Of a stretch of 64,000 nucleotides of DNA, positions 1-13,800 are shown one piece after another; within the stretch, counting starts at the first letter, position 1, and each line of letters begins with the position of its first letter. The stretch is from Gymnogyps californianus (Eukaryota; Chordata; Aves; Accipitriformes; Cathartidae). The notes beneath the pieces are model-generated. The model made no database searches and was not told the origin of the DNA. It saw only the letters and a program-made list of their open reading frames with translations. Both the position numbers and the translations under genes were made by a program. The stretch spans positions 34,513,502-34,577,501 of the forward strand of contig NC_059477.1 in assembly GCF_018139145.2 (NCBI RefSeq). The letters are read 5' to 3'.

Positions 1-3000
1 TACTTAGTCAATTATGGTATCTCTGTAATAGTGTTTCTGTTGAGATTGAGATTATTTGATGCAAAATTTCCAGATCTTTTCAGATCTTCTCCAGGTCTTT
101 CATCCAGGTCTTCTTCCAAAATGAATTCTGCTATGGGCTCCTCCTGAAGACAGAGATGTGTCCAAAGAGATCACTATATGAGGGAAATTGGAGGATAAAA
201 CTGAGAAGCCCTTATTGTCTTGTATCACCACCTTATACCTCACTTCCAAATTCTTTTTTTATAAAAGCCACAGTTCAGGGATTAGTACAACAATGATGTT
301 CAAATATAAGAAAAAAAAATCCTTAATTTCATATTTCTTCAGTCTAAAATTGTCCTTGGATTGCAACTTGCATGTTACTTTTGTGTTAAGTAAAAAGAAT
401 ACTTAATTGAACAAAATTTTTTAAGAACTTTGTAGATGTGTATGTTAGAAGTATTATATGTCTAAATATTTTCATCAAATACACTGTATCACTTCATATA
501 ATATCCACTCAAGTTCCAAGAAAAACAGAATTAACCATATGTATAATTCCTTTGAAACACCTAACTGTCTGTTTAAAAAAAAAAAAAAAAAAATTCTAGC
601 TGAAAAGGGAAAGTAGGGAGTGCATGTCTGGCTGATGATGGGAGACGGTATTATTTTAATGAATGAACGGGAGTCATAGTGGTTTGACATGAACTAAAGA
701 TTTGGTCTACTTTTTAAACAATGTACTGTTGCGTACCACTCGGATAATTTTCAGTGAATTCATGCTTCACATACAGTTTTAAGGAAACATGAAATTCTTT
801 TTGCATCTGCAGGAGTTCTTAAGTTACATTAAAAATAGCTAGTTTATACATAAACTTATTATGAAATTTTAAAATGCTAAACTGCCTCCCAACTGCTTAC
901 AAATATTTTGAATGCTATGGAAGGAGCATGTTCTTCTTTGTGTCTGAATTCAGGTTGCTAGCACTCATTAAAAATAAGGGGGCAAAAGAATACTCAAATC
1001 CTAGCATAATAATACTAAAATACTTTAAGGACTATGATAAGAATGGATTAAACAGTCTGTCCTTATAGGTTGTTTTGGAAATTCAAACCAAATGCAAGGG
1101 TAGTAAAAGTAATCAGAGGCACGCAGCTGTGGTAGGCAGGCAGGCATAGCATGTGAGACAGGGTGGTCCTAGTACTGGTTCAGTCATGGACTGTCTGGGA
1201 GGCCTGGAAAAGTTTTCTCAGCTAATTGTGTCTGCCCTTGTGCTCCCATCCTTGTTTTCAGAGTACCTTGATGCAGAATCCTGACCTAAGTCTAAGGGCA
1301 ACAGAGGTATAAAAGCTATAATTTATATGGGCATGGTACATGGGTGTCCTTGGTGTCTCATGCTCACCTTTCCCTTTTCTTGTAATATTAATCTCAGAGA
1401 TGACTTTGAAACCACATCATTTTTTTCTTTAAGTTACTCTAATAAATTTAATGTTCACAGAAGATGCTAGATTGACAGCCCTGCAGAATAAAAATATTCA
1501 CAAGGCAGGTAGTTATAGTTTAGGCGGGGATCAATCTTGTAATTATCATACTCTTGACTTTGAGGACTTCTGTTAGTGGGACTTCTGACTCGAATGGCAC
1601 AACTGGAAACCAACCTGATTCCTCATACTTGTCCATAAATGAAAAAATCAGTAAGAGACTTGAAGATGCATCAAAGGCTAAACACCAGTCTGTCAACTGC
1701 AAGCAGAGCACACGACACAGCTGCTGCCGAAGTGGGATGCCAGTGGCAGCTATGTGGACCTAATGCCCTTGGCCTGGAAAAGAGCAGCACAAGAGCTGTT
1801 TTTCCTCACAATGGGCTAAAATGCCTACGGAGAGGTGAAATTGTGGCTTGAATACTGGAGACACCAGGGAATCCTGGATGTGCTAAAACCTTGCCATGGC
1901 TGCACTTATCTTTTTACTCCACTGACAGCAAGGTGAAGGGAGTGCTCTGAGACCACCTGACCTCTCTCTTCACCTCTGCTGGGGCATTTTTAACACAATT
2001 ATTCTTTTCCTGGCTGGTTAAGCTGTTTTAAGGAACAGATTAAATCACAGTAGGCTCTTGCTGCGGCTGCACCTTGCCAGAAAAAAATGGCCCTAGGTGA
2101 CCCATCCTTATGTCAAAGCCAGCCACCTTTATGCTGAAGGAGACTGAGAGAAGAGCTCATGTTTCTGTTCTGCCTTTGTTGCCGTTGTTTTCACTTTGGC
2201 TGCTAATAAGGATTTATGATGTTGTAAACTAAAACGATTTCTGGAAGTGCCGCTTCTCAGAGAGAGAGTTTCTGGTGTGTCTTTCTATGGCTTGTTTAGT
2301 TTTTTTATTTTCTCCTGAGCCATTGGACTTTTCTGATTTCAGTTATGTAGACATAAGGTCAAACTAACTTCCCAGTAAATTAATGCATTGAATTCAAATG
2401 CGTCTCTGCATAACATGATGCAGTGTAGCTCATGCCTTTTTTTTGTTTATGGAATAATCTGGAGAGTGTAGAATGAAAAACTAAATTAGAACCTGAGTCA
2501 CAGTTTCTATCACACAGCCTGAGCTCGGCCTTCTTCAGCACATAATTTTGCAAAAGTGTTTGTTCGGTGTTACATCAAGAGGCATATCTGTGCATTACCC
2601 ACTTAAGGTATGCAGCTTGCAACAGCCATCTGCTGAAATCCCCTTTCCTTTTCAGTGTAGCCAATTTGAGTCTAAAATATTGATAAACAATCTCTGCTGC
2701 TAAATTAAGACTAAAAGAGTAAACAGGGGAGTGAATCTAAGCAATAAATTTCCCAGACATTCATGCTATGTGTGCTCCTGTTAATATCATGGTGATAAGG
2801 AACATTAAAAATCTGACACATGTAATCATTGTTTTCAAGTGATGTGAAGGATAAAAATTTTAGGTAGGCTAGCATAGAGATGATGAAAAACTACTCCCAA
2901 ACAACTCATCTATATCCACAGACAGCTTAGTCGCTATGTGTTGTGGTCACTTGTGTAGCTGTAAATAAAACATCCCGCATTGTGTTAGTCACCTCTAAGT

Positions 3001-6000
3001 GTGTTGTTGAAGATAATATTTCCAAGGGTAAAGTGGAAATTGTTTTGCTGATTTTTGTAGTCAAAGAACAACCACTTCTAAATAGCTCCCACCCAATGCA
3101 TCCACAATCAGAAGCTACCCTCTTTGGCAAGAATGGAGAGGAGTTAAGAAAAAAGTCTTTGTTTTCTGTCTGCTCTTTGTTATTATCTCTCTAGTCCATC
3201 TAACAAAAAGGTAGAGCTTTGTGAACTGCAGCGGCTTACAGAAGAGGTACTTGCCCGGCAATGGGTTTCTGCACTGATGTCAGGGCCAACTCAGTTGTCT
3301 GTACAGAAACTGGAAGAGGACATCCAGCCCTCCACCCTGGTCAAGGGCTGGTCTGCCAGGCATGGGGCACTGAGGGTCCATCCATGATGCGGCAGAAGTG
3401 TGACGCATTACAGCAGGGATTAAAGCAGCTTGTTCTGGTACAGTAAGCACTGAGCACAGCAGCGAGGAGCTGAGGAAAAGCTGGAGAAACCTGTGTAGAG
3501 TTTAAGGTGTATACTCAAAGCAGCTAGCCAGAACAGTCTCTATGTCACTGTGGATATGTTGCTATTGGTACCCAAGTTGGATATTTTAAAGCTACTTGGA
3601 GGAGTTGCAGTTGTATCTTTGGCTCCAGGGTAGACATATGCAGAGGCAACAGCTCCAACCTCATGTATCTCACTGTTTAAAGTAAACGTATGGTAGAAAG
3701 AGAAAAAGAAGCAGTTCTTGGAGCTGGAACAATTTATCCAGCTAGTTAAGAGCATTTGGTGAAGTTTCACATGCAGTCCTCCTGGGTGCGTGTACTAGGT
3801 TGGCTTTAGACACAAGCAGTTCAAATGACTGTTTGCTGCCATATGTTGGGGGTGGGAGGAGGACCCCAGTGTCAACGAATTGCCCAAAGGGTGCTGTGTG
3901 CCTCGTTAATTCCTTACATCTGTTCATTCGTGTCAGGAGAAAGCTATCACCTTGTTTGCTGAACTCCATAATATGCTGCTGTCTGTGAGCAGAGCTGGTG
4001 CGTGCTCTCTTGAGAGCTCAGCAGTGCCTGGGACAACACAAAGATCTTCTGAAGTTAAAATATAAGACATGGAAGTGAGATATGAGAAAAATAAGGCTTG
4101 GATAGGGCCAGAGCATTAATCTAAGTCTTTAAAGGGGGGGAGGGAGAGGAATGCGGTGGGCAGAGTGTATCTCCAAATCTTTTTTGAGAAACCTGTACTT
4201 ACAATATACTAAACATCCCTTTCCATAACACTTCTCTGGCTCAACAGAATGATTTGGGAATTTTTGCTACCTTACCTCTTAAAAATCCAGAAGTTGGCAG
4301 GTTCTGCAGCCTCCAGAAACACCTTTTAGTGCGCATGAGATCTGTGATAAAGTATGTCAGAAACAGAGAGGACTTTTTCTGCAGTTATTTTCTTGTGTAT
4401 AGACAGTGGCACTGAAGGAACACAGATGTACTCAAAGTAAATGAAGAGATGTGTGTCGGAGAGATGACTGCTGAGGAGAGCACCTGCCATCACAGCCACA
4501 GTAATCAAAAGATTTGTAAAGCCATTTTACTCCCTGCTTCTAAAAATTTCAGCTGCCTTGCTTTCTCGTGCTGTGGTTTCCAGGTTCCCAGAGGCTGTTC
4601 CCCGACCTTCCCATGCTTGCCCAGGCCAGCTGCTGTTTCTCCCTAATATAACAGGAATCAGCAGATCCTTTGTTCATGTGCTGTTTGGTGTTAAATCAGT
4701 GGACATCTTGTTTCCAGTGTCAGTCTGATAGTCACTTCCAGCTCCTTCCTGCTTTGAGCAAGCCCCTCTCCCAGGCCAGTGGCTATACAGTGCTGTGACT
4801 TTGATTTAGATAATTTTACGGTCTCTCTTATCTCTGCCTCATTTTCTCTGTTCCTTATATGGTCAGCCATCTGAGGATCTCCAATGTATTGAGTATTCTG
4901 ACTTTCAGGGAAGTTAATTAAACTCCAAGTCTTAATGCTACTTTAATATTTGCTGTTTTAATTTTATTTTTATGTGTGTAGTTTTCTCCATCAAAATGCC
5001 AACATTTGCTGTAATTTAAACACAGTAGCGTCTGATGCTTAGATTATCACCAAATGACTGCAGCATCTTAGCTGCTGCAATTTCACATAGTGACAAGAAA
5101 TGCTTTGGTCCTTGACTCATGTAAACAGTATTTCATATAACTGTGAAGGCAGGGAATTGCATCTTTTTATCACAACTGAAGATACATAGCAAATCTAAGA
5201 ACAAACAAAATATACTTTTTGTCCAGTCATAAGCTGTACTTTTATTTGGAGATTTCAAAACACTGCTTTGAGATGGAGGCTGTATAACGAGTGCTGATCT
5301 GAGATACTTGTGCATTGTATAATGTTATGGAGATAGAAATATGTATTTTTGATATCTTATTTGCAGTGAAACACTTAATTGGAAACTGTAAAATGTGTCC
5401 GTAACATTTTTGCTTACTGCCTGGCTGTGGGTTTTGTCTTTTTTTTTTTAAATGCTGTTTCAGCATATTCCTGGCTAATAAGGGTAGGTGTTTTACATCA
5501 TTTTAGCAAAGTGGAACATTGGAATTATATGACTGAAAATCTATATTGCCGTTTTTCATTTTCATTATTACTCTTTCATAATTAAGCAATAAATATAAGC
5601 TATGCTGATCTGTATGATTATGGCAAGCTTTCTTGCATAGTGCAAAGAAAGAGTAGGTGGAAAAAGATTCCAGCTACCCTTGGAAAAATATGAAAATAAT
5701 CTTTCAGTATGTTGCCTGCTTATCTTGAACTTGTTCTGAGCTTTTCCATGTACTTCAGTGGAACCAGTGTCACACTGCTGGTGGTTTATTTAGGAGTTTG
5801 ATGTAGGATGTACGTTTTTCCAGTCAGTGTAACATTGGCTTGAAGATGTTCCTGTGATGAGCAATAGCGAAGACAAAGAGTTTAAGTACCGCTTCTCACA
5901 AGGATGAAAATGTCATCTATTTGCCAAACTTCTGCAAAAATATTAAATTCTTTCAAACTTTAAGAAAATTAATGGTTGCACAGGTGAGTGAGGCCAAATA

Positions 6001-7274
6001 AAGCCTTGAGAACAAGCCAGGAAGGTACCAATTACTGTTCGTTTCAAAAGGAGTCTTGTGGGGTCAACAGCACACTTAAACCAAGCGTACTGTGTCCTTT
6101 CCTTTGTGTCACCCAGCAGATGTGGGAGGTGTTGGAAGACAGCGAGGCTGTGATGCCACTGGAGACGTGGGAGAGAGCTGAAAACGCTATTGATGGGAGC
6201 TAAGGTGAGGGGAGTGTGTGTCTTTTTGTGTGTCTTGTGCAGATCCTGGGTGAATTGTGCAGGGAAGAGAGCTGAAGGAGTGGAAGCAGGTGGAATGGAA
6301 GGGGAGAGCAGGACACAGGTAGGGAGGTGAGGCTGCCGGGGTGATGAAGATAGGTGCGAGAAGTACGAAAACCAGCTCCTGCCTGCCCATATCACGTGGT
6401 GAGAGTTGTTTGGTCATCACCTTGGGACAGCTGCTCTGTCATTGTTTTGGTAATTTAGCACATCTATCCTCACGTTTGCTGAATGGGATCTTGGTACTCA
6501 GTCCCTGTTGCCATCTTTTGCCTCTCCTTTCCTTTTTTGGCTGCTGCCTGTACATGTGTTGCTGTCCTGTCTGAAGTCAGGGACTCATTTTGGTTTTTGC
6601 TGTCACCCCATTTTAGTTATGTCAACATCTTTAAAATTGCTGGCCTCAAGCGTGCAATTGTTTCACATCAAGAGCATGTTTGGGGCAAGTGACAAAAAAA
6701 GAAAAGCTGATTGTCCTCAAGCCACATGTCTGTAAATTTCTCTGGTAGATGAACATAGTTCTTTAGCATTTTTTGAGGGCAAACTGCCTCTACTTACCTT
6801 TTCAATGTCATTGCAAAAAAAGATGTGATACAATTGAATTCTGTTGACTATGTAAATCTTGTGACCATTTAATGAACACATTTTAAGATATTTTTCTAAG
6901 GAACAGAGAAGAAAATATATGTTTACCTTCTGCCTATAATTTCTTGAAATTTGGTAAAATAGAAAGGACAAAATCACGTGAGCAGGGCTATGTCAAATCC
7001 CCGCTGTTTATTCCGCAGGAAGAGAGGAAGAAAAGGAAGTGACAAAAACAGTGATCTGAACCATGAAATATCTCACTTTGTTACTTAAAAGAGATTGTGT
7101 GAGTCATAGGGAACCATAATTTTGTAAACAGCTGCAGTGATTTCTGTAATGCAGAGACCTAATGAGGAACGGTGAGTCTAGCTTGGTTAGAACAACAACG
7201 CTGCATTGCAACATTCTGTGCTGAGTACTCTGAAAGTATAAAGCAATGGTCTGGAGTTTCGGGAGTCTGTAATC
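1..7274. other. gene-free AT-rich stretch
   Basis: I see no gene here. Open frames on both strands are short. The longest is 150 codons on the minus strand (5943-6395); it is rich in Ser, Pro and His, shows no domain I recognise, and overlaps shorter frames on both strands as expected by chance. Positions 70-118 hold a short imperfect direct repeat built on CAGATCTT/CAGGTCTT. Around 1120-1150 there is a minor GGCA repetition. A frame at 1554-1763 has a protein-like composition, but it has no supporting splice sites or family match that I can name. The rest looks like ordinary unique intergenic or intronic DNA. Confidence 0.6.
575..593 (+). repeat. poly-A tract (19 A)
   Basis: An uninterrupted run of 19 A. 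It could be the tail of an old retrocopy, but the sequence just 5' of it carries no element or pseudogene I recognise, so a plain homopolymer is the safer reading. Confidence 0.9.
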
Positions 7275-7402
7275 TCCTAGATGATCTTTGGCAAATCATT
7301 TCACTTCGCACTGCTTCTGTTTCACCATCTGTAAGACATGCAGGACAATAAAAAAGCCCATTGAAAGCTACTGATGAAAGTTAGGTGGCAGTATTATTTA
7401 TC
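7275..7402 (+). mobile_element. MIR/L2-type ancient SINE/LINE relic
   Basis: From about 7283 the sequence follows the conserved order of the MIR/L2 family. First comes a GGCAAATCATTTCAC block, corresponding to the usual 'ggcaagtcactt' segment. A decayed 'tgtttcaccatctgtaa' segment follows, and then a segment resembling the amniote 3' region, ending near 7400. The order and spacing of these blocks are what I rely on, since each alone is too diverged. Such relics predate birds and are not active. The boundaries are estimates. Confidence 0.6.
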
Positions 7403-10400
7403 GTATTAAATGTACATTCTATGCAACGCTGTTCATGGTTACGGATGTAAATTGTTGTTAAAGCTGCAGAAGGCCTTTGCTCCTCTGCATAGATCCTCTG
7501 TGCCAACTTTCTGCTCGTCATCATTAGAACTGGGAGAAAAATCTTCCCATCACTCTTTATATCAAAGGTCTGCTACCATGTTACAGCATTACAATCAGAC
7601 TTTTATGCTTATTCTTATCTGTTTCATATATTTATCTTTTTTTTGTTTTCCATTACTGTCATGACTTTTCCATTTCATAATAATTGTCATCATAACTGCG
7701 TAAATGCACAGATAGATGTCTGTAAGTGTTCTTAAGTTCGCTTTTATGTGTGCTCAGAAGATGTAAGAATGCAGAAAAACCCCCACCCATGTTGCACTGT
7801 GTGGGTAAAGCAGTCTCTTTTAAAAGCTTTATACCCTTCTATGAAAAGTTCTAGTTATAAGTTTTCTGCTTACATTTTGATTAATAGGATTCAGAGTTCT
7901 ATTTGTAACAGAAAAAGCATTTCAAATTATATCTTTCTTCCTTCTGTCTATTTATGAGGTGATCTTTTTCTTTCCAAGCTAACCTACATTTGGCTTTTAA
8001 CTTCATTTGCTAAAATTTGAAGGTCTGTAATCTTTCAGACTATCAAACTGTTCTATTGAAACTTCCAAATTGGACCAGCTGCTTTCCTGATAATCACTAC
8101 ATTTCTAATAAGTCTGGCAGTAACCGAATTAATTCTGTGTTCTTGCCACTAACAAAGATGGATTTAAAAGTGTTATTTTTGAAGACTCGTTAGGGGACCT
8201 TTCCCACAGTTCTTTCCAGATGAAAAGAATTAATAATAATGAAAATAATGTTCTTGAAGTACCAGGGCATACAATGACTGTACTAGTTGTGTGATGGAGT
8301 TTCTTACAGTGCATCCTGGTGCATTCTGTTCAGAGGTAAAAAAAAAAAAAAAAAACCCAAACCCTTCTTTGGGGGGAAAAAAAAACCCCAAAACCCTCAA
8401 CTTTTTTCTGGGGTTGTGGAAATGACTTAGTTTATGCCCAGTGTTCCTAAAGGGTGTGTGTGTAAGGGGTTGCAACCATTAGATCTTATTTTTATCTTCT
8501 TGATATAAACATAAATTCATTCTTTCTCACAGAACAAAGTATAGTTTGTTTAAATTTCTTCTAGTGTTGGCTGATTGGCATTCCCTCAGGGGAAAAAAGG
8601 GATTTCAGGCCTGCACAGAACATTATGAAGAGTCAGTTTCCCTAGAGACTCTGCCTACTATGAAATTGTAGTAGCATGCTTATTAAGCAGTGTGTTGTGC
8701 AGAATATGATGTCTGCATCATAAACTCTCTGATTAATGGGATGCGAAGTCCTGGGTCCAGATTCTTAGAGGTATTGTTGTGTTGTTCCACTAAGCATTGC
8801 AACACATAGAGAATTGGGACAGTAGCAGGGTAATAGTTTTTTCAGGATGTTGTGACTTTCCCAGAAATTCTATCGTCATCCCAGTTCACTACCCAAAATA
8901 TGGAACTCAATATGATTCCATGAAATTTTTAGGTATCAGCAAATTCACCATCTTCTAATGAAAAGCTCTTTAAACTGAAACACTTGTGAAATACTCCAAA
9001 TGCCACAACATTTCCTGAGACTATGCTATTACTACTGTTTTTATCATGTCTGCTGGTAGAGACAAAAGCACTTGCCAAAATACATGATTTGTTTGTAGAC
9101 AATTGCAATTAAAGAAACTATTGATCCCTGTGGTAATTTGTCACTCTAAGATTTTTCCATTGCTCTTGAAAATCTTCTGGGAGATGTGAATCACTGTCTC
9201 TTCCTCTCTGGATGTGATAATACCGAAGTCCTTTTCTGATCTGGGACTAAGTTACTGACAGCAATGCTTTGCCTCTCAGCATTATATGTGTAATGAATTT
9301 AATACATTATGCACGCATTGAATCAGATACTACACTTTCAAATGTTTAGTCTGATATTTATGCTCATTCTTTTTTATTTATTACTTTTAAGAAGGTTACA
9401 AAGTAACTGAAAAACATTCCTGATGCTTAATTTGGAAAATACAGAGGCTACTCCAAAGGAGCAGACCTTTAACTGCAATGCTGAAATGTCAGACAGCAGT
9501 TGGAGATCCTCAGTCCCAACCTTTTATTTAGCACGATTTTGCTTGGCTTGTTCAGATTGATGAGAGAACAGCTTGAGACAATGAGAGTTTCATTACAGTC
9601 CTGTTTTACTTTCTCTCCCATTTATTTGAAAGGTGGTTAAAACCTCATACAGCATGTTGTATCATATGTGCAGAAATTAATTCTTTGGATTTGCATTTAA
9701 AGCATCCCATCATTCTGTTGCATAGTTTTATTATTTTGCATACTGTGCTATAGATTTTGGGCTTGGACTGGGCTAACATAGCTGAGTTCAAGCATAAGGT
9801 ACTGCTCAAGTTCATCCACACTTATTATCTGAACTGTAGACCTACAAGCTTCACCCCAGTGGCAGCTGTGGAAGCTCTGTTGAATTTGCAGTATGGGTAT
9901 GACTCCACTGCCTTACTGGCTATAGCTTTCCAAATCAGCTGATCCCAACGATTCTGTGTCCCAGCTAGAATTTGTAGCTATGGCTGTTTGCATTCAATCA
10001 AAGAAATTACAGATATTTTGCAAAATCATTATGGACATGGGTAGTTTTGCACAAGTAAACTGCAGGTAAACAATAACTCCTGTTCAGAGCCCCTTGGCCT
10101 CTGAACAAACGACAGACCAAGTCCAAAGATCTGGAGGAGGAAAAAGAGGGAAAGACCCTTAAATAAGCTGTTCATTATTACTCCCTTTTGCACAGTGAAT
10201 GGGGCATATTGCTGCATGTTTTCAAGTATCTGTAAAACACTCAAGCTACAAGTTTGCAGAAACTTTGAATAGAGTCTCTACAGAGAGCTGTTTTGGTGCT
10301 TTGATAATTCATGAATGTCAGAAGAGCAGTGGTGAACCTGTGGATGGGACAGTGCCCTTAGATAAATGTGCATGGTGAGGAAGTAGAGGGGAATTAATCT

Positions 10401-10850
10401 AAAAGCATCTTTAAGGACCCAAGAGGAAGGTAGGGGAAAGGAACTGCCTTTAAGCTATTCCTGTGTATGTACAGAAAGTTTCAAGTGGAGCTTGCCCCAT
10501 CGGTCTGATACCACTGATCTGGAAGGGAAAAGCTTTGTTACCCAGGCCTGAAGAACAAATAACTTCAGCAGTTAAAACATATACCATGCTAGGACTGACG
10601 CGGACACAGCATACTGTGTTACTCTACCCTCTGAAGTCGACCCCGTAACTGGTCACCTCCAAGCTTTTCTGCTTCTGAGCCATTCCAGGAACTTAGACTC
10701 GCTCTGTATGCTTTGAGCACAGGAATCCGTGATCAGCTAGCTCACTTTCTTCTTCCTGACTTCTGGCCCTTCTGCTCTCTACTCTGTTACTCTGAAGCCC
10801 GTAAGTAGGAAAAGACAGTGGCCTACAGACTGATTTCTGCAAGGGTTTTA
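7403..10850. other. gene-free stretch
   Basis: No gene recognised. Open frames are all 84 codons or shorter. The one local oddity is the homopolymer block at 8338-8417, listed separately. The remainder is AT-rich unique sequence. Confidence 0.6.
8338..8417. repeat. compound A/C/G homopolymer tract
   Basis: Eighteen A are followed by CCC-A3-CCC, a G6 run at 8371-8376, nine A, C4 and A4. AACCCCA near 8384-8390 is complementary to TGGGGTT about 18 bases downstream, which could form a 7-bp stem. This is low-complexity DNA and I assign no function. Confidence 0.8.
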
Positions 10851-10886
10851 TGTCACAAGGCACATAGAAATGTGTGCCTTGTGACA
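10851..10886. repeat. perfect 14-bp inverted repeat (hairpin)
   Basis: The arm at 10851-10864 (TGTCACAAGGCACA) is exactly complementary to 10873-10886 (TGTGCCTTGTGACA), with an 8-base loop between them. A perfect 14-bp stem this compact is unlikely by chance in 64 kb. At 36 bases it is too short for a typical pre-miRNA. It could be a cruciform-forming site, a protein-binding palindrome or a leftover of a small inverted-repeat element. Neighbouring sequence shows no gene. Confidence 0.85.
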
Positions 10887-13800
10887 GGAGCCATCTCTGT
10901 GTCACACTGAGGAAGTGAGCACATGCAGATAGCTGAAGTGGAGGCTCTATTATATTATATTGTAACATTACATTATTATTATTGTTATTCTATTATGGAA
11001 AGGGAGGAGCAGCTCATGCGATTTAGACTAATTTCAAGGCAACCTCATGGCCAGCTCTTACTATGGACAGGAATAAATGTTTTAATGCAACCAAAGTCTA
11101 AGCTGTGTATTTTTCCTTCTGTTTCCTAGCCTGGCTCCTTAGCTCATTTATTCAATACTTTGCAATGCACATCTCTATTCTATTTTTTTTTTTAATTTGT
11201 GGCTTTATTTCTTGGGTATGCAGTCTTAGCAAATACTGAGCTATTATGATTCTGTTTATGCAGCTTCTACTTTGAAAAAAACCCAGAGCAGTCCTTCTGT
11301 GTCTACTAAGCTCAGAAATGTTCTCACAGTGTCCCTCCCATGCTTTGAATATAACAAGCATAAAATGGCTTCCTTATGGATGTTTTCTCCCAATCCTGTG
11401 GCATGAAGTATTTGTGAAGTACCACTGGATATTTATTGTTTCTCCATCTAACTCAGCTTTGAATTCACCTGATCACAGAAACTCTACAGCTCTTGCTGCT
11501 GTTTCAGCATGAAGTCACACTTGTTTAGAGAAAAATAAGGTCAGAAAAATTCCAATGAAATGCTTTATTCCTGTGAGAATTTGTCTATTTGTCAAAACAC
11601 ATACAGACCTTACTGATGCAGTGCCACTGCAATGTAGGTCCTGCCCTTAGGTAAATTCTTTTTGGAAATTTGATGAATTTCATCCTTTCCTCCCACCTCA
11701 TCAATATCCCTTGGGTGCACTCTCGAGGGTGCCAATGCCTCATTTCGGGTTCTCAGTAGCATCCATATACCAGGGAGTAGGATCATAATCACCCTACCTG
11801 ATTTTGGATATCATCTGGACTATGGACAATAGGAAAATAGACAGATAATGAGAAAAATAAGCACTTCTGATTCCTTTACAGGGAAAGATAAACCATGGCA
11901 TAGAAGAACCTATTTCTCTCCAGTATATAGAAGGGAAATACTTAAATGCGGCTGTCTGCACAGCCAATATCTAAATTAGGTGGTTGTACCTCAGTCCTTT
12001 TGTCAGCTCTTATCCAACTTCATTAATAGTTCCCTGATTTGTAATCAGATAAAGCCTGGCTACGATTTTCAAGTTTCCCCAGTGTTATCACCTTTTGTTT
12101 CTTTTTTTGAATTGTAAAGTTTTTCATTGGAAGGTGCACCGTTTTCATGCAGAAATTCCCCACACATCAGGGAAGGAAGGCAGGCATAAAATGCATTGGA
12201 TATTCCATTATTTGGAAAGAACTGTCATGTTTTAATTTTTTCAGTCAGCAAAAGGCCAATTTTCTTGAATCGATGTATTTCCTGAGTCTTCTGTGTCTGA
12301 GATCTTAAAGTTAGAAGAACAAGGACAGGCAGCGAAACCAACCACTGCAGAAATGAATATGGAGTTGCAATTACACTTGAGATTGCAGGGTTTTAATGCG
12401 AGTTCCCTGTTTCATGGTCAGATCGGATTAGTTTAATACAAAAAAGTTACTGGGAGTTTTGAAAATGAATGGCCAAAGGCAATTATCAGGAAACTCCAAC
12501 CCCATCATAAGAGCTCTGCATGTTCTTAAAGCTCTGCAGTTTTTCAGTAGCCCCGAAGAGTTTATTATATGCGTAAGAACTACAGGCCTGTGGAGGATTT
12601 TTTAGACCCTGGATCCAATTGCAGAGAAGGTTGGAAGGGCCTGGAGCTGTGAAATGAACAGGACTGAAATCCTTTCTTTTCAATTTGTCATTTAACACTT
12701 GCAACCAGTATCTTCAGGGACTTCAGCCTTGTGCATTGACTCACAGTCACCACTGCAGCTACTTGAGTGCAATCTTTCATGTAGGGGATGATTCAGCTGG
12801 TAAAATTACATTACTTTGAAATTAGTTTGGTACTTAGCATTTAATATTCTTCTCTTTTGCTCTGCAATTAGCTTTTACTAATGCAATTTAATCTATTTGT
12901 AACATTTCTTGAAAATCATAGTAGACAGGATTTGAAATGAAGCTAAATCTCTTGAACTTTTCCTTATGTTAATTTGAAATGCCAACAGGGCACCAACTGC
13001 TGTGAAAATTAATGAATGAGCTACACCAGACTGTCTTTCATTTCATTTGAATGACTTCACACTTAGAGAGCATATGTGACAAACAAACTATTCTCTAACA
13101 CCACAGATGATGCTGGAGCGAGAAGAATTTTGCTGCTTGTGGGGCTGCCCGGACAGGTTGTGGGTCTTGATTTCTTTGCAAGCACATTATGGAGTATAGC
13201 TCACGGGAGAGGCAACTCCTCTCAGAAAGATGTTTTTTCTTTTAAAGAAACATTTTTTAAAGTGTGTGAAATATTATTAAGCTAAAAATATATACCACTG
13301 TGGTAACATTTTTCTCTAACAGTGCTTTGCTCCTCATTTAAAAAAATCTCAAACACGACACTCAGCTTTCTTAAGAGTGAGGGCAATTTGTCTGTGTTAC
13401 TTCTTAGACATTAAGCTGCAAAAACTGTGTAATGCTACCGCAGATCTGAGCTGAATTAACTTATACTGTGCACAATAATTTTGTTCAAAACTGCAGATTG
13501 CACTTTTTCCTTGTCCTGAAGAGGTGGGGAAATGGTTGGTCTTAACAGTTAAAGCAGACCTCCTGTGCAATAAAATGAATTTCAGGAGAGAATAAGATAA
13601 AACTTCTTGACTTGTTAGAAATGCTTATGAGCCAAAAGAAAATAAACACATGCAGATAAATTGTTTTCTCAGGCAGTGTCAGTCACATCATATCTATTAA
13701 AGCCCAATTGCAGAATCTGGGCTATTTTTGCACCGTGATCAGAAGCGCTGTACTAAGTGCTTGGACAACAACTCTGCCATCATCCTCTGCTAAATCTTCT

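Noticed and set aside
1554..1763. Protein-like 69-codon frame as an exon
   Set aside because: No acceptor or donor at sensible positions and no family match. Overlapping frames in other registers are equally open.
5943..6395. 150-codon minus-strand frame as a gene
   Set aside because: Its composition follows a purine-rich stretch of the plus strand, with no domain and no promoter or splice context. Shorter frames overlap on both strands.
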